From Cognatishimia sp. MH4019 (GTDB lineage Bacteria; Pseudomonadota; Alphaproteobacteria; Rhodobacterales; Rhodobacteraceae): DNA of 64,000 nucleotides. Of the stretch, positions 9,031-18,150 are shown one piece after another (the stretch's first letter is position 1; each line of letters opens with the position of its first letter). The position numbers were made by a program, and so were the translations under genes. The notes beneath the pieces were generated by a model. That model was not told the origin of the DNA. It saw only the letters and a list, made by a program, of their open reading frames with translations, and searched no databases. The DNA is taken from the NCBI RefSeq assembly GCF_020177595.1, contig NZ_JAHTBL010000004.1, forward strand, positions 1-64,000. The letters are read 5' to 3'.

Positions 9031-10053
9031 TTACTGCAGAAGCGCGGTCCAAACGCGATTCTGAAGATCCACTGCCGCAGGAGAGCAGGTTTGTGAAAAG
9101 ACAAGCGGCGTACCCTCGGGTGGTGAGAGTTCGTGCGCCGTTTTCAGTTCTTCGCTCATGAATGCATCGCTGCCGGTAATTCCGTTGGAATAGCCCGCGA
9201 AATTCGACTGAATGGCGATATTTTCGGGCTCCATCATGAATTCGATGAACTTGATGGCATTGTCATAGTTCGGAGCACCCACCGGTACGGCCAAGTTATC
9301 GGCCCATGTAATCACACCTTCCTTGGGAAACGCGTATCTCATGGCCGGGTTTTCATTGCGCGCCCGGATTGAATAGCCGTTCCAGTTCTGATGGGCGGCA
9401 ACGTCACCTGAGGTCAGACGCTCCAAAATACCGTCGGAGTTGTAGGTTTTGACATGTGGTTTTTGGGCTTCCAGAAGTTCCAGCACTTGCTGCATTTCCG
9501 CCGGGTCTTCACTGCAGAGCGGCAATCCAAGCGAAATTTGCGCCATTGAAATCACCTCGTCGGGTGACTTGAACATCCCGATATTACCCTGCAATTCAGC
9601 CGGTGGCTGGAACAGAACGTCGTAGGTATTGATGTCGCCGCCAAACACATCCGTGTTCACGGTGTAAGACGTCGTGCCCCATTGCCACGGAACTGTATAG
9701 GTGTTGTTCTCATCCCAGGACGGGCTGGTGAAATCCGCGTTCAGGTTGCCAGCGGACGAAAGCTCGGACGCATTTATGGGCTGCAACAGACCTTCCGAAA
9801 TGAAAATCTCTACAAAGTTGTGGCTGGGCACAACGATGTCGTATCCCGTGGCGCCAGACTGCAATTTGGCCAACAGGGTTTCATTGGAATCGTAAGTGTC
9901 GAGCGTCACCGAAATACCGGTTTCAGTCTCGAACTTTTCGATCAGATCGGGAGCGGTGTAATCTGTCCAGTTGTACAGAAACAGATCTCCCTCGGCCAAG
10001 GCCGCGCTTGAGCTAAGCAATACGCCCAGCAACGATATAGTGATCTTTTTCAT
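9031..10053 (-). CDS. potD: periplasmic polyamine-binding protein (PotD/PotF type)
   Basis: This 340-residue family-1 solute-binding protein starts with a clear Sec signal peptide (MKKITISLLG...SSSAALAEG). The mature protein begins LFLYNWTDY and includes VPWQWGTTSY, both characteristic of spermidine/putrescine-binding proteins, where aromatic and acidic residues hold the amine. The ATG at 10053 follows GGAGG by 7 bases; an ATG four codons upstream would overlap that site. It is the fourth gene of a potA-potB-potC-potD order and ends just before a strong hairpin, so it can be the last gene of a transporter transcript. Confidence 0.88.
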   Translation of the reverse strand: MKKITISLLGVLLSSSAALAEGDLFLYNWTDYTAPDLIEKFETETGISVTLDTYDSNETLLAKLQSGATGYDIVVPSHNFVEIFISEGLLQPINASELSSAGNLNADFTSPSWDENNTYTVPWQWGTTSYTVNTDVFGGDINTYDVLFQPPAELQGNIGMFKSPDEVISMAQISLGLPLCSEDPAEMQQVLELLEAQKPHVKTYNSDGILERLTSGDVAAHQNWNGYSIRARNENPAMRYAFPKEGVITWADNLAVPVGAPNYDNAIKFIEFMMEPENIAIQSNFAGYSNGITGSDAFMSEELKTAHELSPPEGTPLVFSQTCSPAAVDLQNRVWTALLQ

Positions 10054-10080
10054 TGTAGCCTCCATGTCGTAGATTGCGTC

Positions 10081-10869
10081 CTATTTCTTTTTCCCGACCA
10101 AGAAGGACACGGTGACGACGAGGATCGAAACCCCCAAGAGAACGGTCGAAATTGCGTTGACCTCTGGCGTGATGCCAATGCGCACAAGGCTGTAGATGTA
10201 GATCGGCAAGGTGGTTGACCCGGCCTCGGCGACCATCAGCGTGATGATGAAGTCATCCAGCGAGATGATGAACGCGAGCATTGCACCCGAAACGATGCCG
10301 GGCATCAAAAGCGGCAGCGTGACCAGCCTTAGCGTTTGCCATTTGTTGGCGTAGAGATCCCGGGCGGCGATCTCCAGGTTCTCATCCATCCCGTCAAGTC
10401 GCGCGCGGATCGGCAGATAGGCAAACGGAATGCAGAACACCGAATGCGCGATGATGATGTTCCCCAACCCAAGCGACAACCCGATGGCAGAGAAGAAGGT
10501 AAGCGTCGCCACGGCGGTGACAATTTCAGGCACCATCAGCGGCAGGATCAAAATGCCACCAAACAGGTTTTTCTTCTTCACGTCGCGGTTTCGCGCCAGC
10601 GACAGGGCAGCCATTGTCGCCATGGTCGTGGCACTGATGGTAGAAAAGACCGCAATGACCAGACTGTTTTTCGTGGCACGTTGAATGTCGTCATTGGCGA
10701 AAGCCTTGACGTACCATTCCAACGAGAACCCGCTCCAGACCGTGGCTGACCGTGACGCGTTGAAGGAAAACACCACCAAGATAATCAAAGGCAGATATAG
10801 AAATAGAAAGAAGAGAAGTGTGACCCAGTTGAAGCCCGGCATCCGGCGTATGTCATGTTTCTGGGTCAA
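10081..10869 (-). CDS. potC: polyamine ABC transporter permease (PotC type)
   Basis: This 262-residue inner-membrane permease has about six transmembrane segments and the EAA loop (EIAARDLYANKWQ...LPLLMPGI) that contacts the ATPase. A TTG at 10867-10869 is the best start: GGAGGG precedes it and it overlaps the TGA of potB in a TTGA arrangement, which implies translational coupling. An in-frame ATG 10 codons in is the alternative. It should work with the ATPase, the other permease and the binding protein, but the partner permease gene carries a frameshift. Confidence 0.85.
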   Translation of the reverse strand: MTQKHDIRRMPGFNWVTLLFFLFLYLPLIILVVFSFNASRSATVWSGFSLEWYVKAFANDDIQRATKNSLVIAVFSTISATTMATMAALSLARNRDVKKKNLFGGILILPLMVPEIVTAVATLTFFSAIGLSLGLGNIIIAHSVFCIPFAYLPIRARLDGMDENLEIAARDLYANKWQTLRLVTLPLLMPGIVSGAMLAFIISLDDFIITLMVAEAGSTTLPIYIYSLVRIGITPEVNAISTVLLGVSILVVTVSFLVGKKK

Positions 10870-11758
10870 TGTTGTATCCCTCCACCATTTTTCTTGGCGC
10901 TGCGGGCATAGAAGAACAGGCACAACAGAACGACGGCCATGATCACCATCGCCAGTGCCGACCCGAAGGGCCAATTGCGCGCTGAAGAGAATTGCAGCTG
11001 CACCAGAGATCCCAACATCAGGTTCTTGCCACCGCCCAGAAGATCAGGTGCGATAAATGCGCCAAGCGCCGGAATGAAAACAAGGATCGAACCCGCGACA
11101 ATCCCCGGCAACGCGAGCGGAATCACGACGTAGCGCAGAGCAACCCAGCGGTTGGAGTAAAGGTCTCGGGCTGCCTCGATCAGACGCCGATCCAGCTTTC
11201 CAAAGCGGCATAAATCGGCAGTACCATGAACGGCACATAGGTATAGATCAGGCCAAGGGCGATCGCCCCTTCGGTGTAAAGCAGGGTCAATGGCTCGTCT
11301 ATCAGGCCTACACGGATCAAGGTTGAGTTAATCAGCCCCGTATCGCGCAACACAAGTATCCAGCAATAGGTGCGGATCAGAAGGTTCGTCCAGAATGGGA
11401 TTGTGATAAGCAACAGCAAGGTGTTGCGCCGCTCTTCCGACTGACAAGCGATGTAGTAGGCCACCGGAAATCCAAGGATAAGGCAGCCGACAACCGCTAC
11501 CGTCGCCACCCATAGAGACCGGAACGCGATTTTCAGATAGGCCGGATCGAACACCATCTCATCAAAAAGGTTCCGCTGGAACAGCAAGCGTCGATAGGCA
11601 TCTGTCGTGAATTCAAGGGTTACTCCGCCGTAATCTCCCGGCACGAGAAACGAATACACAAAGATGATCAGGATCGGCACGATCATGAAAACGCCGATGA
11701 CCACGATCGCGGGGATCAGCGCCAAATGCGATCTGAGACTGGCCCCAACGTGTTTCAT
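10866..11758 (-). pseudogene. potB: polyamine ABC transporter permease (PotB type), frameshifted
   Basis: The first 190 residues ([17 protein letters not shown] to LPIYAALE) are a normal PotB-type permease. At about 11197-11199 an A run reads TTGGAAAGCTGG where the family requires LEKLDRRLIEAARDL; with one extra A the EAA loop is restored and the frame continues through IPLALPGIVAGSILVFIP to GGGIQH and the stop at 10866. So one base is missing from a poly-A tract. This is either true inactivation, a sequencing error, or (least likely) slippage-tolerant translation. The start overlaps the potA stop. Everything else in the gene looks well conserved, so the change is recent. Confidence 0.85.
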
Positions 11759-12816
11759 TTGATCAAAACCCGCACTGCAGCCGGATTGATATCCACGCGC
11801 ACATCAGCGCCAACCTCTGCCAGCGCCGTGCCATCCTTGTGATTTTCTGAACGGACGGTTGTCGTTCCGCCTTGTGTCAATTCAATGAGGTAATCCGTGC
11901 TATTCCCCAGATAGAGGATTTCGGAAACAGTTCCTGCCAACCCGGAACCAGACGTTCGAAGGTTGATCTTCTCAGGTCGAAAGAACAGCGTTACCGTCGA
12001 CCCGACTTCGGCACCAATATCCGGTCCGACCAGTGTTTCTCCGTTGGGCAGGCCGTAGTTGGTTCCGCCCAACACCTTGGCGTGAAAAAAATTGGCGTCG
12101 CCTATAAATTCAGCAACAAATTTGTTCTCCGGGTACTCGTAGATAGTGGCAGGTTCACCGATCTGCTGAATCTCACCCTGTGACATCACGGCGACCCGGT
12201 CACTCATCGCCAACGCTTCCTCTTGGTCGTGCGTTACAAAAACGAAGGTGATCCCAGTTTCTTTCTGAAGACGCTTCAGTTCGGTCCGCATGGACTGGCG
12301 CAATTTCAAATCAAGCGCGGACAAAGGCTCGTCCAACAGCAGCACTCGCGGGTGAGGTGCAAGAGCACGGGCCAAGGCCACGCGTTGCTGTTGGCCCCCA
12401 GATAACTGGCTAGGTTTGCGTGACCCAAATTCTGCCAGATGCACCAGATCGAGCATTTCTTGGGCAACTTTCTTTGCCTCGGCATCGCTTTTGCGTAACC
12501 GCTTGAGGCCGAAGGCAACATTGTCCAGGACGGTCATATGCGGGAAAAGTGAATAATGCTGAAAGACTGTGTTGATCGGACGCCTCTCCGGCGGCAGGTA
12601 CGAGATGTCTTCCCCAAACAAGTTCAGCGCGCCCGCAGTAGGGATCTCGAAACCGGCAATCAGGCGCAACAACGTGGTTTTGCCGCAGCCCGATGGCCCC
12701 AATAACGTGAAGAACTCGTTGTCTTGGATTGTCAAATCCGCGTGGCGCAGAGCCTGCACAGGGGGCGAGCCCGGGTAGATTTTCCGTAAACCCGATATTT
12801 CGATTGCGGCCGTCAT
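11755..12816 (-). CDS. potA: polyamine ABC transporter ATP-binding protein (PotA type)
   Basis: This 353-residue ATPase has Walker [13 protein letters not shown], the Q-loop in [13 protein letters not shown], signature [15 protein letters not shown], Walker [12 protein letters not shown], the switch His in [14 protein letters not shown], and a C-terminal TOBE domain from about residue 285. These place it in the polyamine/opine/iron class. The ATG at 12816 follows GGTGGAGAT; an upstream in-frame extension would cover the operator palindrome and is rejected. It is the first gene of the transporter operon, divergent from the LuxR-type regulator. Confidence 0.9.
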   Translation of the reverse strand: MTAAIEISGLRKIYPGSPPVQALRHADLTIQDNEFFTLLGPSGCGKTTLLRLIAGFEIPTAGALNLFGEDISYLPPERRPINTVFQHYSLFPHMTVLDNVAFGLKRLRKSDAEAKKVAQEMLDLVHLAEFGSRKPSQLSGGQQQRVALARALAPHPRVLLLDEPLSALDLKLRQSMRTELKRLQKETGITFVFVTHDQEEALAMSDRVAVMSQGEIQQIGEPATIYEYPENKFVAEFIGDANFFHAKVLGGTNYGLPNGETLVGPDIGAEVGSTVTLFFRPEKINLRTSGSGLAGTVSEILYLGNSTDYLIELTQGGTTTVRSENHKDGTALAEVGADVRVDINPAAVRVLIK

Positions 12817-12892
12817 GGCATCTCCACCGATCTGAAACTGAGGCTCGCAAGCCCTCAAGATCGACGTTAGTTGACAGGCTTGAGCATGACCA

Positions 12893-12910
12893 ATACCACC
12901 AGAGTGGTAT
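12893..12910. promoter_or_regulatory. perfect inverted repeat in the regulator/polyamine-operon intergenic region
   Basis: ATACCAC-CAGA-GTGGTAT is an 18-base dyad with perfect 7-base arms. It lies 83 bases before potA and 46 bases before the LuxR-type gene. Size and position fit a binding site for a dimeric LuxR-type protein that controls both directions. A TTGACA is at 12871-12876 on the plus strand, without a convincing -10. Confidence 0.6.
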
Positions 12911-12956
12911 ATTATCTCGATATTTTCCATTTTTTGGTAGTGTAGCGAGGCGCGAC

Positions 12957-13733
12957 ATGGACCAATTTGACTTTTTTTGCAGTGTCGCCCTCGCGGACAA
13001 TATTGCCGACTATCAAGACGCAGTTGTGCCTTTCTGCAGCAAGGCCTTCTCGGTCACGAACATCTTGGCCATCCGGTTCCACCGCCACGGCTTTCCAGAA
13101 GTTCTGTTTTGTTGGATCCCAGACGAAGATCTGCGCACCGTCTTCAACGAAGGATACGAGAAGTTAGGCTTTATGCTCGACCCGTATTTTCAACGCGCCT
13201 TCGTGGTGACGGACTGGGAGGCCAGCAGGTTGAAGGAAATCGCACCGGATCGCTTTGAGGCAAGCGAATACTTCACGAGATACTTCGGTGCGACCAAAAT
13301 GGTCGATGAAGTCGGTTTTGTGGCACGGATTGATGAAAATACAGCCGTGCATCTTTCGATGGGCCGCAACCTTGGTCAACGACGCTTTCGGGCAAGCGAA
13401 GTCGCGCAATTTAAGCTCTATGCGAAGGTGCTCGCCCCAAAACTCAGACAAATCCAGCCAAACACCCCGATAACCAGCCAAGCAGACGCCGTCCCATTGG
13501 ACCAAAGATTTTACGCCATGTCCCAATCTCGTGGTACCGATATCTCCATGCGGCAAGCAGAAGTAGCGGCCTTGATTGTACAAGGCCATTCTAGCCGGGC
13601 GATTGGATTGAAGCTCTGCATTTCCATCCACACGGTTAAAGTTCACCGACGATCACTCTACAAGAAGTTGGAAATCTCGTCTCAGAACGAACTTTTCAGT
13701 TTGCTGGTAAACTCCGTCAGTATTGAAGGATAA
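12957..13733 (+). CDS. LuxR-family transcriptional regulator of the polyamine locus
   Basis: The 258-residue protein has an N-terminal sensory region of about 180 residues without clear acyl-homoserine-lactone pocket signatures, and a C-terminal LuxR/FixJ-type helix-turn-helix (MRQAEVAALIVQGHSSRAIGLKLCISIHTVKVHRRSLYKKL, residues about 198-240, quoted here only by its core SIHTVKVHR). It is divergent from potA with a palindrome between, so control of the transporter operon is likely; polyamine sensing is inference. The ATG at 12957 is used because upstream codons would enter the operator. The ribosome-binding site is weak (GAGG 7 bases upstream). Confidence 0.8.
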   Translation: MDQFDFFCSVALADNIADYQDAVVPFCSKAFSVTNILAIRFHRHGFPEVLFCWIPDEDLRTVFNEGYEKLGFMLDPYFQRAFVVTDWEASRLKEIAPDRFEASEYFTRYFGATKMVDEVGFVARIDENTAVHLSMGRNLGQRRFRASEVAQFKLYAKVLAPKLRQIQPNTPITSQADAVPLDQRFYAMSQSRGTDISMRQAEVAALIVQGHSSRAIGLKLCISIHTVKVHRRSLYKKLEISSQNELFSLLVNSVSIEG

Positions 13734-13792
13734 CGAGAACATCGTGTCGAAGCCGCTTTCCCATTGAGACGGTTCAACACGCGAAAGTCATT

Positions 13793-13943
13793 TCACCAAT
13801 CCCCCAACGCACGCCGCATTTCCATTTCCTTAAACCAGCCCTCATAAAACCCATCCCCGGATCCAGCAGGAGGAGGGCCAAGGGTTGTCCACTGCAAAAC
13901 AGGCTCACGTTTCCCTCTGACCGAGGGCACTTGATCTGATCAG
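13793..13943 (-). pseudogene. possible truncated gene remnant, C-terminal fragment
   Basis: An open frame of about 49 codons without a start ends at 13793. Its last part (GDGFYEGWFKEMEMRRALGDW, tail FKEMEMRRALGDW) reads like a real protein C-terminus with balanced composition, and then a stop. The family is not recognised. It lies just outside cmk, at the right edge of the inserted polyamine block, so it could be a gene cut by the rearrangement. A GC hairpin (CGGGGG-AACT-CCCCCG, 13946-13961) borders it. Chance cannot be excluded. Confidence 0.25.
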
Positions 13944-14014
13944 AGCGGGGGAACTCCCCCGGTAGGGGCGGGGCGACCCGCTATCATGTGAGACCGCTGA
14001 TGCGGCGCCGCATT

Positions 14015-14635
14015 CTATTTCGAAAGACCGCCACGCACCGCATCGACATGTGCAATCGCGGTGGCCACTGCCGTCTCGATATCCATTTCGGACGTGTCGA
14101 TCACGACCGCGCCCTCTGCTGCCTTCAGCGGAGCCGTTGCGCGTTCGCGGTCCCGTGCGTCGCGCTCTTCCACGTCGGCAAGGACCGCTTTGAGAGATGT
14201 CTCAAGCCCGCGTTCGGTCAACTCCTTGAACCGCCGCTCTGCCCGCACCTGGGCCGAGGCGGTGACGAACAGCTTTGCCTCCGCCTCCGGGCAGATCACC
14301 GTTCCGATATCGCGCCCGTCCAAAACCGCCCCGCCCGCGCGCCGCGCAAAAGCGCGTTGGAAATCCACCAACGCCGCGCGGACCTCAGGGATCACCGCCA
14401 CTTTTGACGCTGCATCCGCAACTTCAGGCGTGCGCAAAGCCGGATCTTCCAAGTCTTCAGCCACCAGCGCTCGAGCCGCGTCAATCGCAGGCGTGCCTTT
14501 CAAGGTCAGCGCTCCAACGGCCCGATACAGCAGCCCTGTATCAAGATGCGCAAAGCCGAAATGGGCTGCGACTGCTTTCGACACCGTCCCCTTGCCCGCC
14601 GCTGCCGGCCCATCAATGGCAATCGTAAAGCTCAT
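14015..14635 (-). CDS. cmk: cytidylate kinase
   Basis: This 206-residue kinase phosphorylates CMP and dCMP with ATP. The P-loop [11 protein letters not shown] is at residues 7-17 and the LDTGLLYRA and [14 protein letters not shown] (CMP-binding) segments are present. The ATG overlaps the aroA stop (ATGA), so the two are translationally coupled. Normally rpsA would follow on the same strand; here about 280 non-coding bases and the polyamine block follow. Confidence 0.95.
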   Translation of the reverse strand: MSFTIAIDGPAAAGKGTVSKAVAAHFGFAHLDTGLLYRAVGALTLKGTPAIDAARALVAEDLEDPALRTPEVADAASKVAVIPEVRAALVDFQRAFARRAGGAVLDGRDIGTVICPEAEAKLFVTASAQVRAERRFKELTERGLETSLKAVLADVEERDARDRERATAPLKAAEGAVVIDTSEMDIETAVATAIAHVDAVRGGLSK

Positions 14636-15978
14636 GCGCGCTCCAGCTTGGCCCCAAGCCGAGCCATCAACGGCTCGAAAATCGGGAAGGACGTGGCAAT
14701 CGGGCCTCCATCATCCACGCGAACCGCGTTCTGAGAACCCATGCCCAGACACATGAAGGACATGGCGATGCGGTGGTCCAGATGGCTCGCGGCCTCGCCC
14801 CCACCCGGCACGCTTTCCGGGCCAAGCCCGTGCACCGTCATACTGTCCTCGGTCTCGTCCACGGTGATCCCGTTGGAGCGCAAACCCACGGCCATCGCAT
14901 CAATCCGGTCGCTTTCCTTGACGCGCAGCTCCTTGACGCCGTCCATGACCGTCTTGCCTGTCGCAAAAGCCGCGACCACCGACAGGATCGGGTATTCGTC
15001 GATCATGCTGGCAGCCCGTTCGGGTGGCACCGCAATGCCCGTCATATCAGGCGAATAGCGCGCCCGCAGATCGGCCACAGGCTCGCCGCCCTCAACGCGC
15101 TCGTTCTCGTAGGTCAGGTCCGCGCCCATCTCTCGCAGGGTGGTGTAAAGCCCGGCCCGCGTCGGGTTCAGTCCAATCCCCGGCACCAACACATCAGAGC
15201 CTTTGGTGATTAGTGCCGCACAGACCGGAAACGCCGCCGAGCTGGGATCGCGCGGCACCACAATCGTCTGCGCTTGGAGCTCCGGCTGGCCCGTCAGCGT
15301 GATCACGCGGCCCTCGTCGGTGTCCTCGACACTGATCTCAGCCCCGAACCCCGCCAACATCCGTTCCGTGTGGTCGCGGGTTGCTTCCTTTTCTATGACA
15401 ACGGTTTGACCCGGCGCATTCAGCCCCGCCAAAAGCACCGCCGATTTGACCTGAGCGGACGGCATCGGCACCACGTACCGCACCGGAACAGGCTGCGCGG
15501 CACCCACAATCGTCATCGGCAAACGCCCGCCTTCGCGCCCGTAGGACGCTGCGCCAAATTCGGAAATCGGGTCGGTGATCCGCCCCATCGGACGCCCACG
15601 TAAGGACGCATCCCCGGTAAAGGTCGCTGCGATCGGCGATGTCGCCATTGCGCCCATGATCAACCGGACCCCAGTGCCGGAGTTGCCGCAATCAATCACC
15701 TGATCGGGTTCGGCAAACCCACCGACACCAACGCCATGCACCGACCAGTTGCCACCGCCATGATCCGTCACCTCGGCCCCGAAGGCGCGCATCGCCTTGG
15801 CCGTGTCCAATACGTCCTCGCCTTCCAGCAAACCGCTGATCTTGGTCTCACCAACGCTCAGCGCCCCAAGGATCAATGAGCGGTGAGAGATCGACTTGTC
15901 GCCGGGCACCTCAGCTACGCCGCTCAGCGGTCCACAAGGGTATGAGGTCATCGGTATTGGCGTGCCGTGGCTGGACAT
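14632..15978 (-). CDS. aroA: 3-phosphoshikimate 1-carboxyvinyltransferase (EPSP synthase)
   Basis: This 448-residue enzyme of the shikimate pathway joins PEP to shikimate 3-phosphate. The N-terminal substrate motif [11 protein letters not shown], the GNSGTGVRL segment and the C-terminal [12 protein letters not shown] motif are intact. The AGLNAPG sequence around residue 180 and the spacing are those of the glyphosate-tolerant class II enzymes common in alphaproteobacteria; that subclass call is inferred. It is the first gene of an aroA-cmk pair. Confidence 0.95.
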   Translation of the reverse strand: MSSHGTPIPMTSYPCGPLSGVAEVPGDKSISHRSLILGALSVGETKISGLLEGEDVLDTAKAMRAFGAEVTDHGGGNWSVHGVGVGGFAEPDQVIDCGNSGTGVRLIMGAMATSPIAATFTGDASLRGRPMGRITDPISEFGAASYGREGGRLPMTIVGAAQPVPVRYVVPMPSAQVKSAVLLAGLNAPGQTVVIEKEATRDHTERMLAGFGAEISVEDTDEGRVITLTGQPELQAQTIVVPRDPSSAAFPVCAALITKGSDVLVPGIGLNPTRAGLYTTLREMGADLTYENERVEGGEPVADLRARYSPDMTGIAVPPERAASMIDEYPILSVVAAFATGKTVMDGVKELRVKESDRIDAMAVGLRSNGITVDETEDSMTVHGLGPESVPGGGEAASHLDHRIAMSFMCLGMGSQNAVRVDDGGPIATSFPIFEPLMARLGAKLERA

Positions 15979-16037
15979 GGGGAACCCTCTTCTACACTTC
16001 CTCGCGTCTTAGCGCGCTGCGCTTGCAGGGAAAACCC

Positions 16038-16751
16038 TCAACTGTCGCGTCGGAAAGTCAGGTAATGCGGCACGCGGTCCTCGCGCAGCGCCTTTTGCTC
16101 GTACCGCGTCGAAATCCAGTCATCCCACGGCGCGCGCCAATCCGATGGGCGCTCTGCTGTCCAGGTAAAACCAGCCTTTGGGACCTGTTCCAAAGTCTGG
16201 CGCACATAGTCTGGAATGTCAGTCGCCACGCGAAACTCCGCGCCGGGTTTCAAGACCTGCGCCAAGGGCTGCAAATGCTCTGCAGTTACAAATCGTCGCC
16301 GATGATGGCGCTTTTTCGGCCAAGGGTCGGGGTAGAGAAGAAACGCTTTCGAAACACTGCCCTCAGGCAACACATCAAACAAATGCCGCGCATCATTGGG
16401 ATAGATGCGCAGGTTTTTGACCCCCGCTTTGCGCACCTTGCCCAACAGCATCGCGACCCCGTTTATGTATGGCTCCGCACCGATGATACCGACATCCGGG
16501 TTCGTGGCAGCCTGATGCACCAGATGCTCACCGCCGCCAAAACCGATCTCAAGCCAGATCTCTTTGCCACCAAAAAGCGCCTCTACATCCAAAGGCACAC
16601 GGTCGGGGTTTTCTTCCCATCCCACAGCTCCCGGAGAGAACTGTGCCAGGTCTTCATCCAGATAAGCCTGCTGGCTATCCCGCAGGCCTTTGCCTTTGAA
16701 CCGACCATAAAAATTGCGCCACGGCGCGCCAGAGGGGTGCTTGTCTGTCAT
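16038..16751 (-). CDS. trmB: tRNA (guanine-N7-)-methyltransferase
   Basis: This SAM-dependent enzyme methylates G46 of tRNA. The motif I segment EIGFGGGEHL, GAEPYINGVA, and the family hallmark YPDPWPKKRHHRRR are present. MTDKHPSG at 16751 is preferred to a start 12 codons upstream because the upstream residues are Arg-rich and non-conserved. Downstream of metK on the same strand, as is common in Rhodobacterales, but separated from it by a strong bidirectional hairpin. Confidence 0.92.
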   Translation of the reverse strand: MTDKHPSGAPWRNFYGRFKGKGLRDSQQAYLDEDLAQFSPGAVGWEENPDRVPLDVEALFGGKEIWLEIGFGGGEHLVHQAATNPDVGIIGAEPYINGVAMLLGKVRKAGVKNLRIYPNDARHLFDVLPEGSVSKAFLLYPDPWPKKRHHRRRFVTAEHLQPLAQVLKPGAEFRVATDIPDYVRQTLEQVPKAGFTWTAERPSDWRAPWDDWISTRYEQKALREDRVPHYLTFRRDS

Positions 16752-16813
16752 GCGCCGGGGTCTAGTGCGCCTTCCCGGCAAGCGCAACGCCTGAGGAGGA
16801 CCGCGCGTTTTCA

Positions 16814-16895
16814 GGTATTTTCAGACAAAAGAAGACGAAAGGCGCGCGTTAACCTTAACGCGCGCCTTTTTGTGTTTCGCTTTTTAGAAATATCC
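16814..16895. repeat. full copy of a dispersed palindromic intergenic element
   Basis: Left arm (16814-16834) contains GGTATTTT..GACAAAAGAAG; the centre is the hairpin at 16841-16866; the right arm, read in reverse, is GGATATTT..AAAAAGCGAAA. Related arms occur at 25452, 26443, 29615, 34178 and 39961-40034. The element sits at the 3' end of metK. Confidence 0.55.
16841..16866. terminator. bidirectional terminator after metK
   Basis: A perfect 12-base-pair stem (GGCGCGCGTTAA / TTAACGCGCGCC) with a 2-base centre. On the plus strand it is followed by TTTTTGTG; on the minus strand (metK direction) by TTTCGTCTTCTTTTG. Confidence 0.8.
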
Positions 16896-16897
16896 GA

Positions 16898-18079
16898 TCA
16901 AACGGCTTTCTTTAGCGCTTCGGCCAGATCGGTTTTCTCCCAGCTGAAACCGCCATCGGCGGCTGGCTGACGACCGAAATGGCCGTAAGCTGCGGTGCGG
17001 GCATAGATCGGGCGGTTCATCTGAAGATGCTCGCGGATACCGCGCGGGGTCAGGTCCATGACCTGTGCAACCGCCTTTTCGATTTCGGCATCCGGCACCT
17101 GTCCAGTGCCGAATGTGTCGGCATAGATCGACAGCGGCTTGGCCACACCAATCGCATAGCTCAGTTGGATCGTGCAGCGGTCGGCCATGCCAGAGGCGAC
17201 AACATTCTTCGCCAGATAGCGCGCGGCATAGGCCGCAGAGCGGTCCACTTTGGTCGGGTCTTTGCCCGAAAAAGCGCCGCCGCCATGGGGGGCTGCGCCG
17301 CCATAGGTATCCACGATGATCTTGCGACCCGTCAGACCCGCATCACCGTCAGGACCACCGATCACGAAGGTGCCCGTGGGATTCACCCACCACTCGGTGT
17401 CTTCTGTCACCCAACCTTCAGGGAGGACCTCCAGAATATAGGGCTCGACGATGGCGCGGATATCGTCACTGGTCTGATCCTCGGACTCGTGCTGGGTCGA
17501 CAGCACAATGGACGACACACCAATGGGCTTGCCGTCCTCATAGACAACGGACAGCTGCGATTTCGCATCCGGGCGCAGCGTCGGCTCGGTTCCGTCTTTG
17601 CGGACCTCGGCCAGACGGCGCAGGATCGCATGAGCATATTGAATGGGCGCAGGCATCAAGGCGTCGGTTTCGGTCGTCGCATAGCCGAACATGATACCTT
17701 GGTCACCGGCACCTTCATCCTTGTCTTCGCCTGCATCGACACCCTGGGCGATATGCGCGGATTGCGGATGCAGCAGGTTCGTTACTTCGCAGGTTGCGTG
17801 ATGAAATTCGTCCTGCTCATAGCCGATATCCTTGATACAGGCGCGGGCGATGTCATCGATCCGACCCAGATAGTCATTCAGCTTGGATTTGTCAGACAGG
17901 CCCACCTCACCACCGATTACAACGCGGTTTGTGGTGGCAAAGGTCTCCGCGGCGACGCGGGCTTCGGGCTCTTCGGCCAAAAACGCATCGAGAACGGCGT
18001 CGGAAATGCGGTCGCACACCTTATCGGGGTGCCCCTCGGAGACGGATTCCGAGGTGAATGTGTAATTCTTACGTGACAT
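16898..18079 (-). CDS. metK: S-adenosylmethionine synthetase
   Basis: The 393-residue enzyme makes SAM from methionine and [17 protein letters not shown] at residues 10-23 (ATP-binding), [18 protein letters not shown], and the glycine-rich [19 protein letters not shown] loop are intact. The ATG (18077-18079) is 6 bases beyond a GGAGC ribosome-binding site that is part of a SAM/SAH-type riboswitch, so SAM should repress its own synthesis at translation initiation. Confidence 0.97.
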   Translation of the reverse strand: MSRKNYTFTSESVSEGHPDKVCDRISDAVLDAFLAEEPEARVAAETFATTNRVVIGGEVGLSDKSKLNDYLGRIDDIARACIKDIGYEQDEFHHATCEVTNLLHPQSAHIAQGVDAGEDKDEGAGDQGIMFGYATTETDALMPAPIQYAHAILRRLAEVRKDGTEPTLRPDAKSQLSVVYEDGKPIGVSSIVLSTQHESEDQTSDDIRAIVEPYILEVLPEGWVTEDTEWWVNPTGTFVIGGPDGDAGLTGRKIIVDTYGGAAPHGGGAFSGKDPTKVDRSAAYAARYLAKNVVASGMADRCTIQLSYAIGVAKPLSIYADTFGTGQVPDAEIEKAVAQVMDLTPRGIREHLQMNRPIYARTAAYGHFGRQPAADGGFSWEKTDLAEALKKAV

Positions 18080-18084
18080 GAAAG

Positions 18085-18130
18085 TGCTCCATTGAGGTTA
18101 TCCCGCCACGTCAGGAAGCCGTTGTGGCAG
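18085..18130 (-). promoter_or_regulatory. SAM/SAH riboswitch in the metK leader
   Basis: On the minus strand GCCAC (18128-18124) and GTGGC (18109-18105) form the stem enclosing AACGGCTTCCTGAC, the conserved core of the SAM/SAH riboswitch class. Downstream AATGGAGCA (the metK ribosome-binding site) can pair with GGCTTCC as the pseudoknot. This arrangement hides the ribosome-binding site when ligand is bound. The class is known from Rhodobacterales metK leaders. Confidence 0.9.
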
Positions 18131-18150
18131 ATGTTTATATGGCTGCTCGC

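Noticed and set aside
16841-16866. GTTAACCTTAAC as a CtrA-type (TTAA-N7-TTAA) site
   Set aside because: The spacing between TTAA boxes is 2, not 7, and it lies in a terminator stem after metK.
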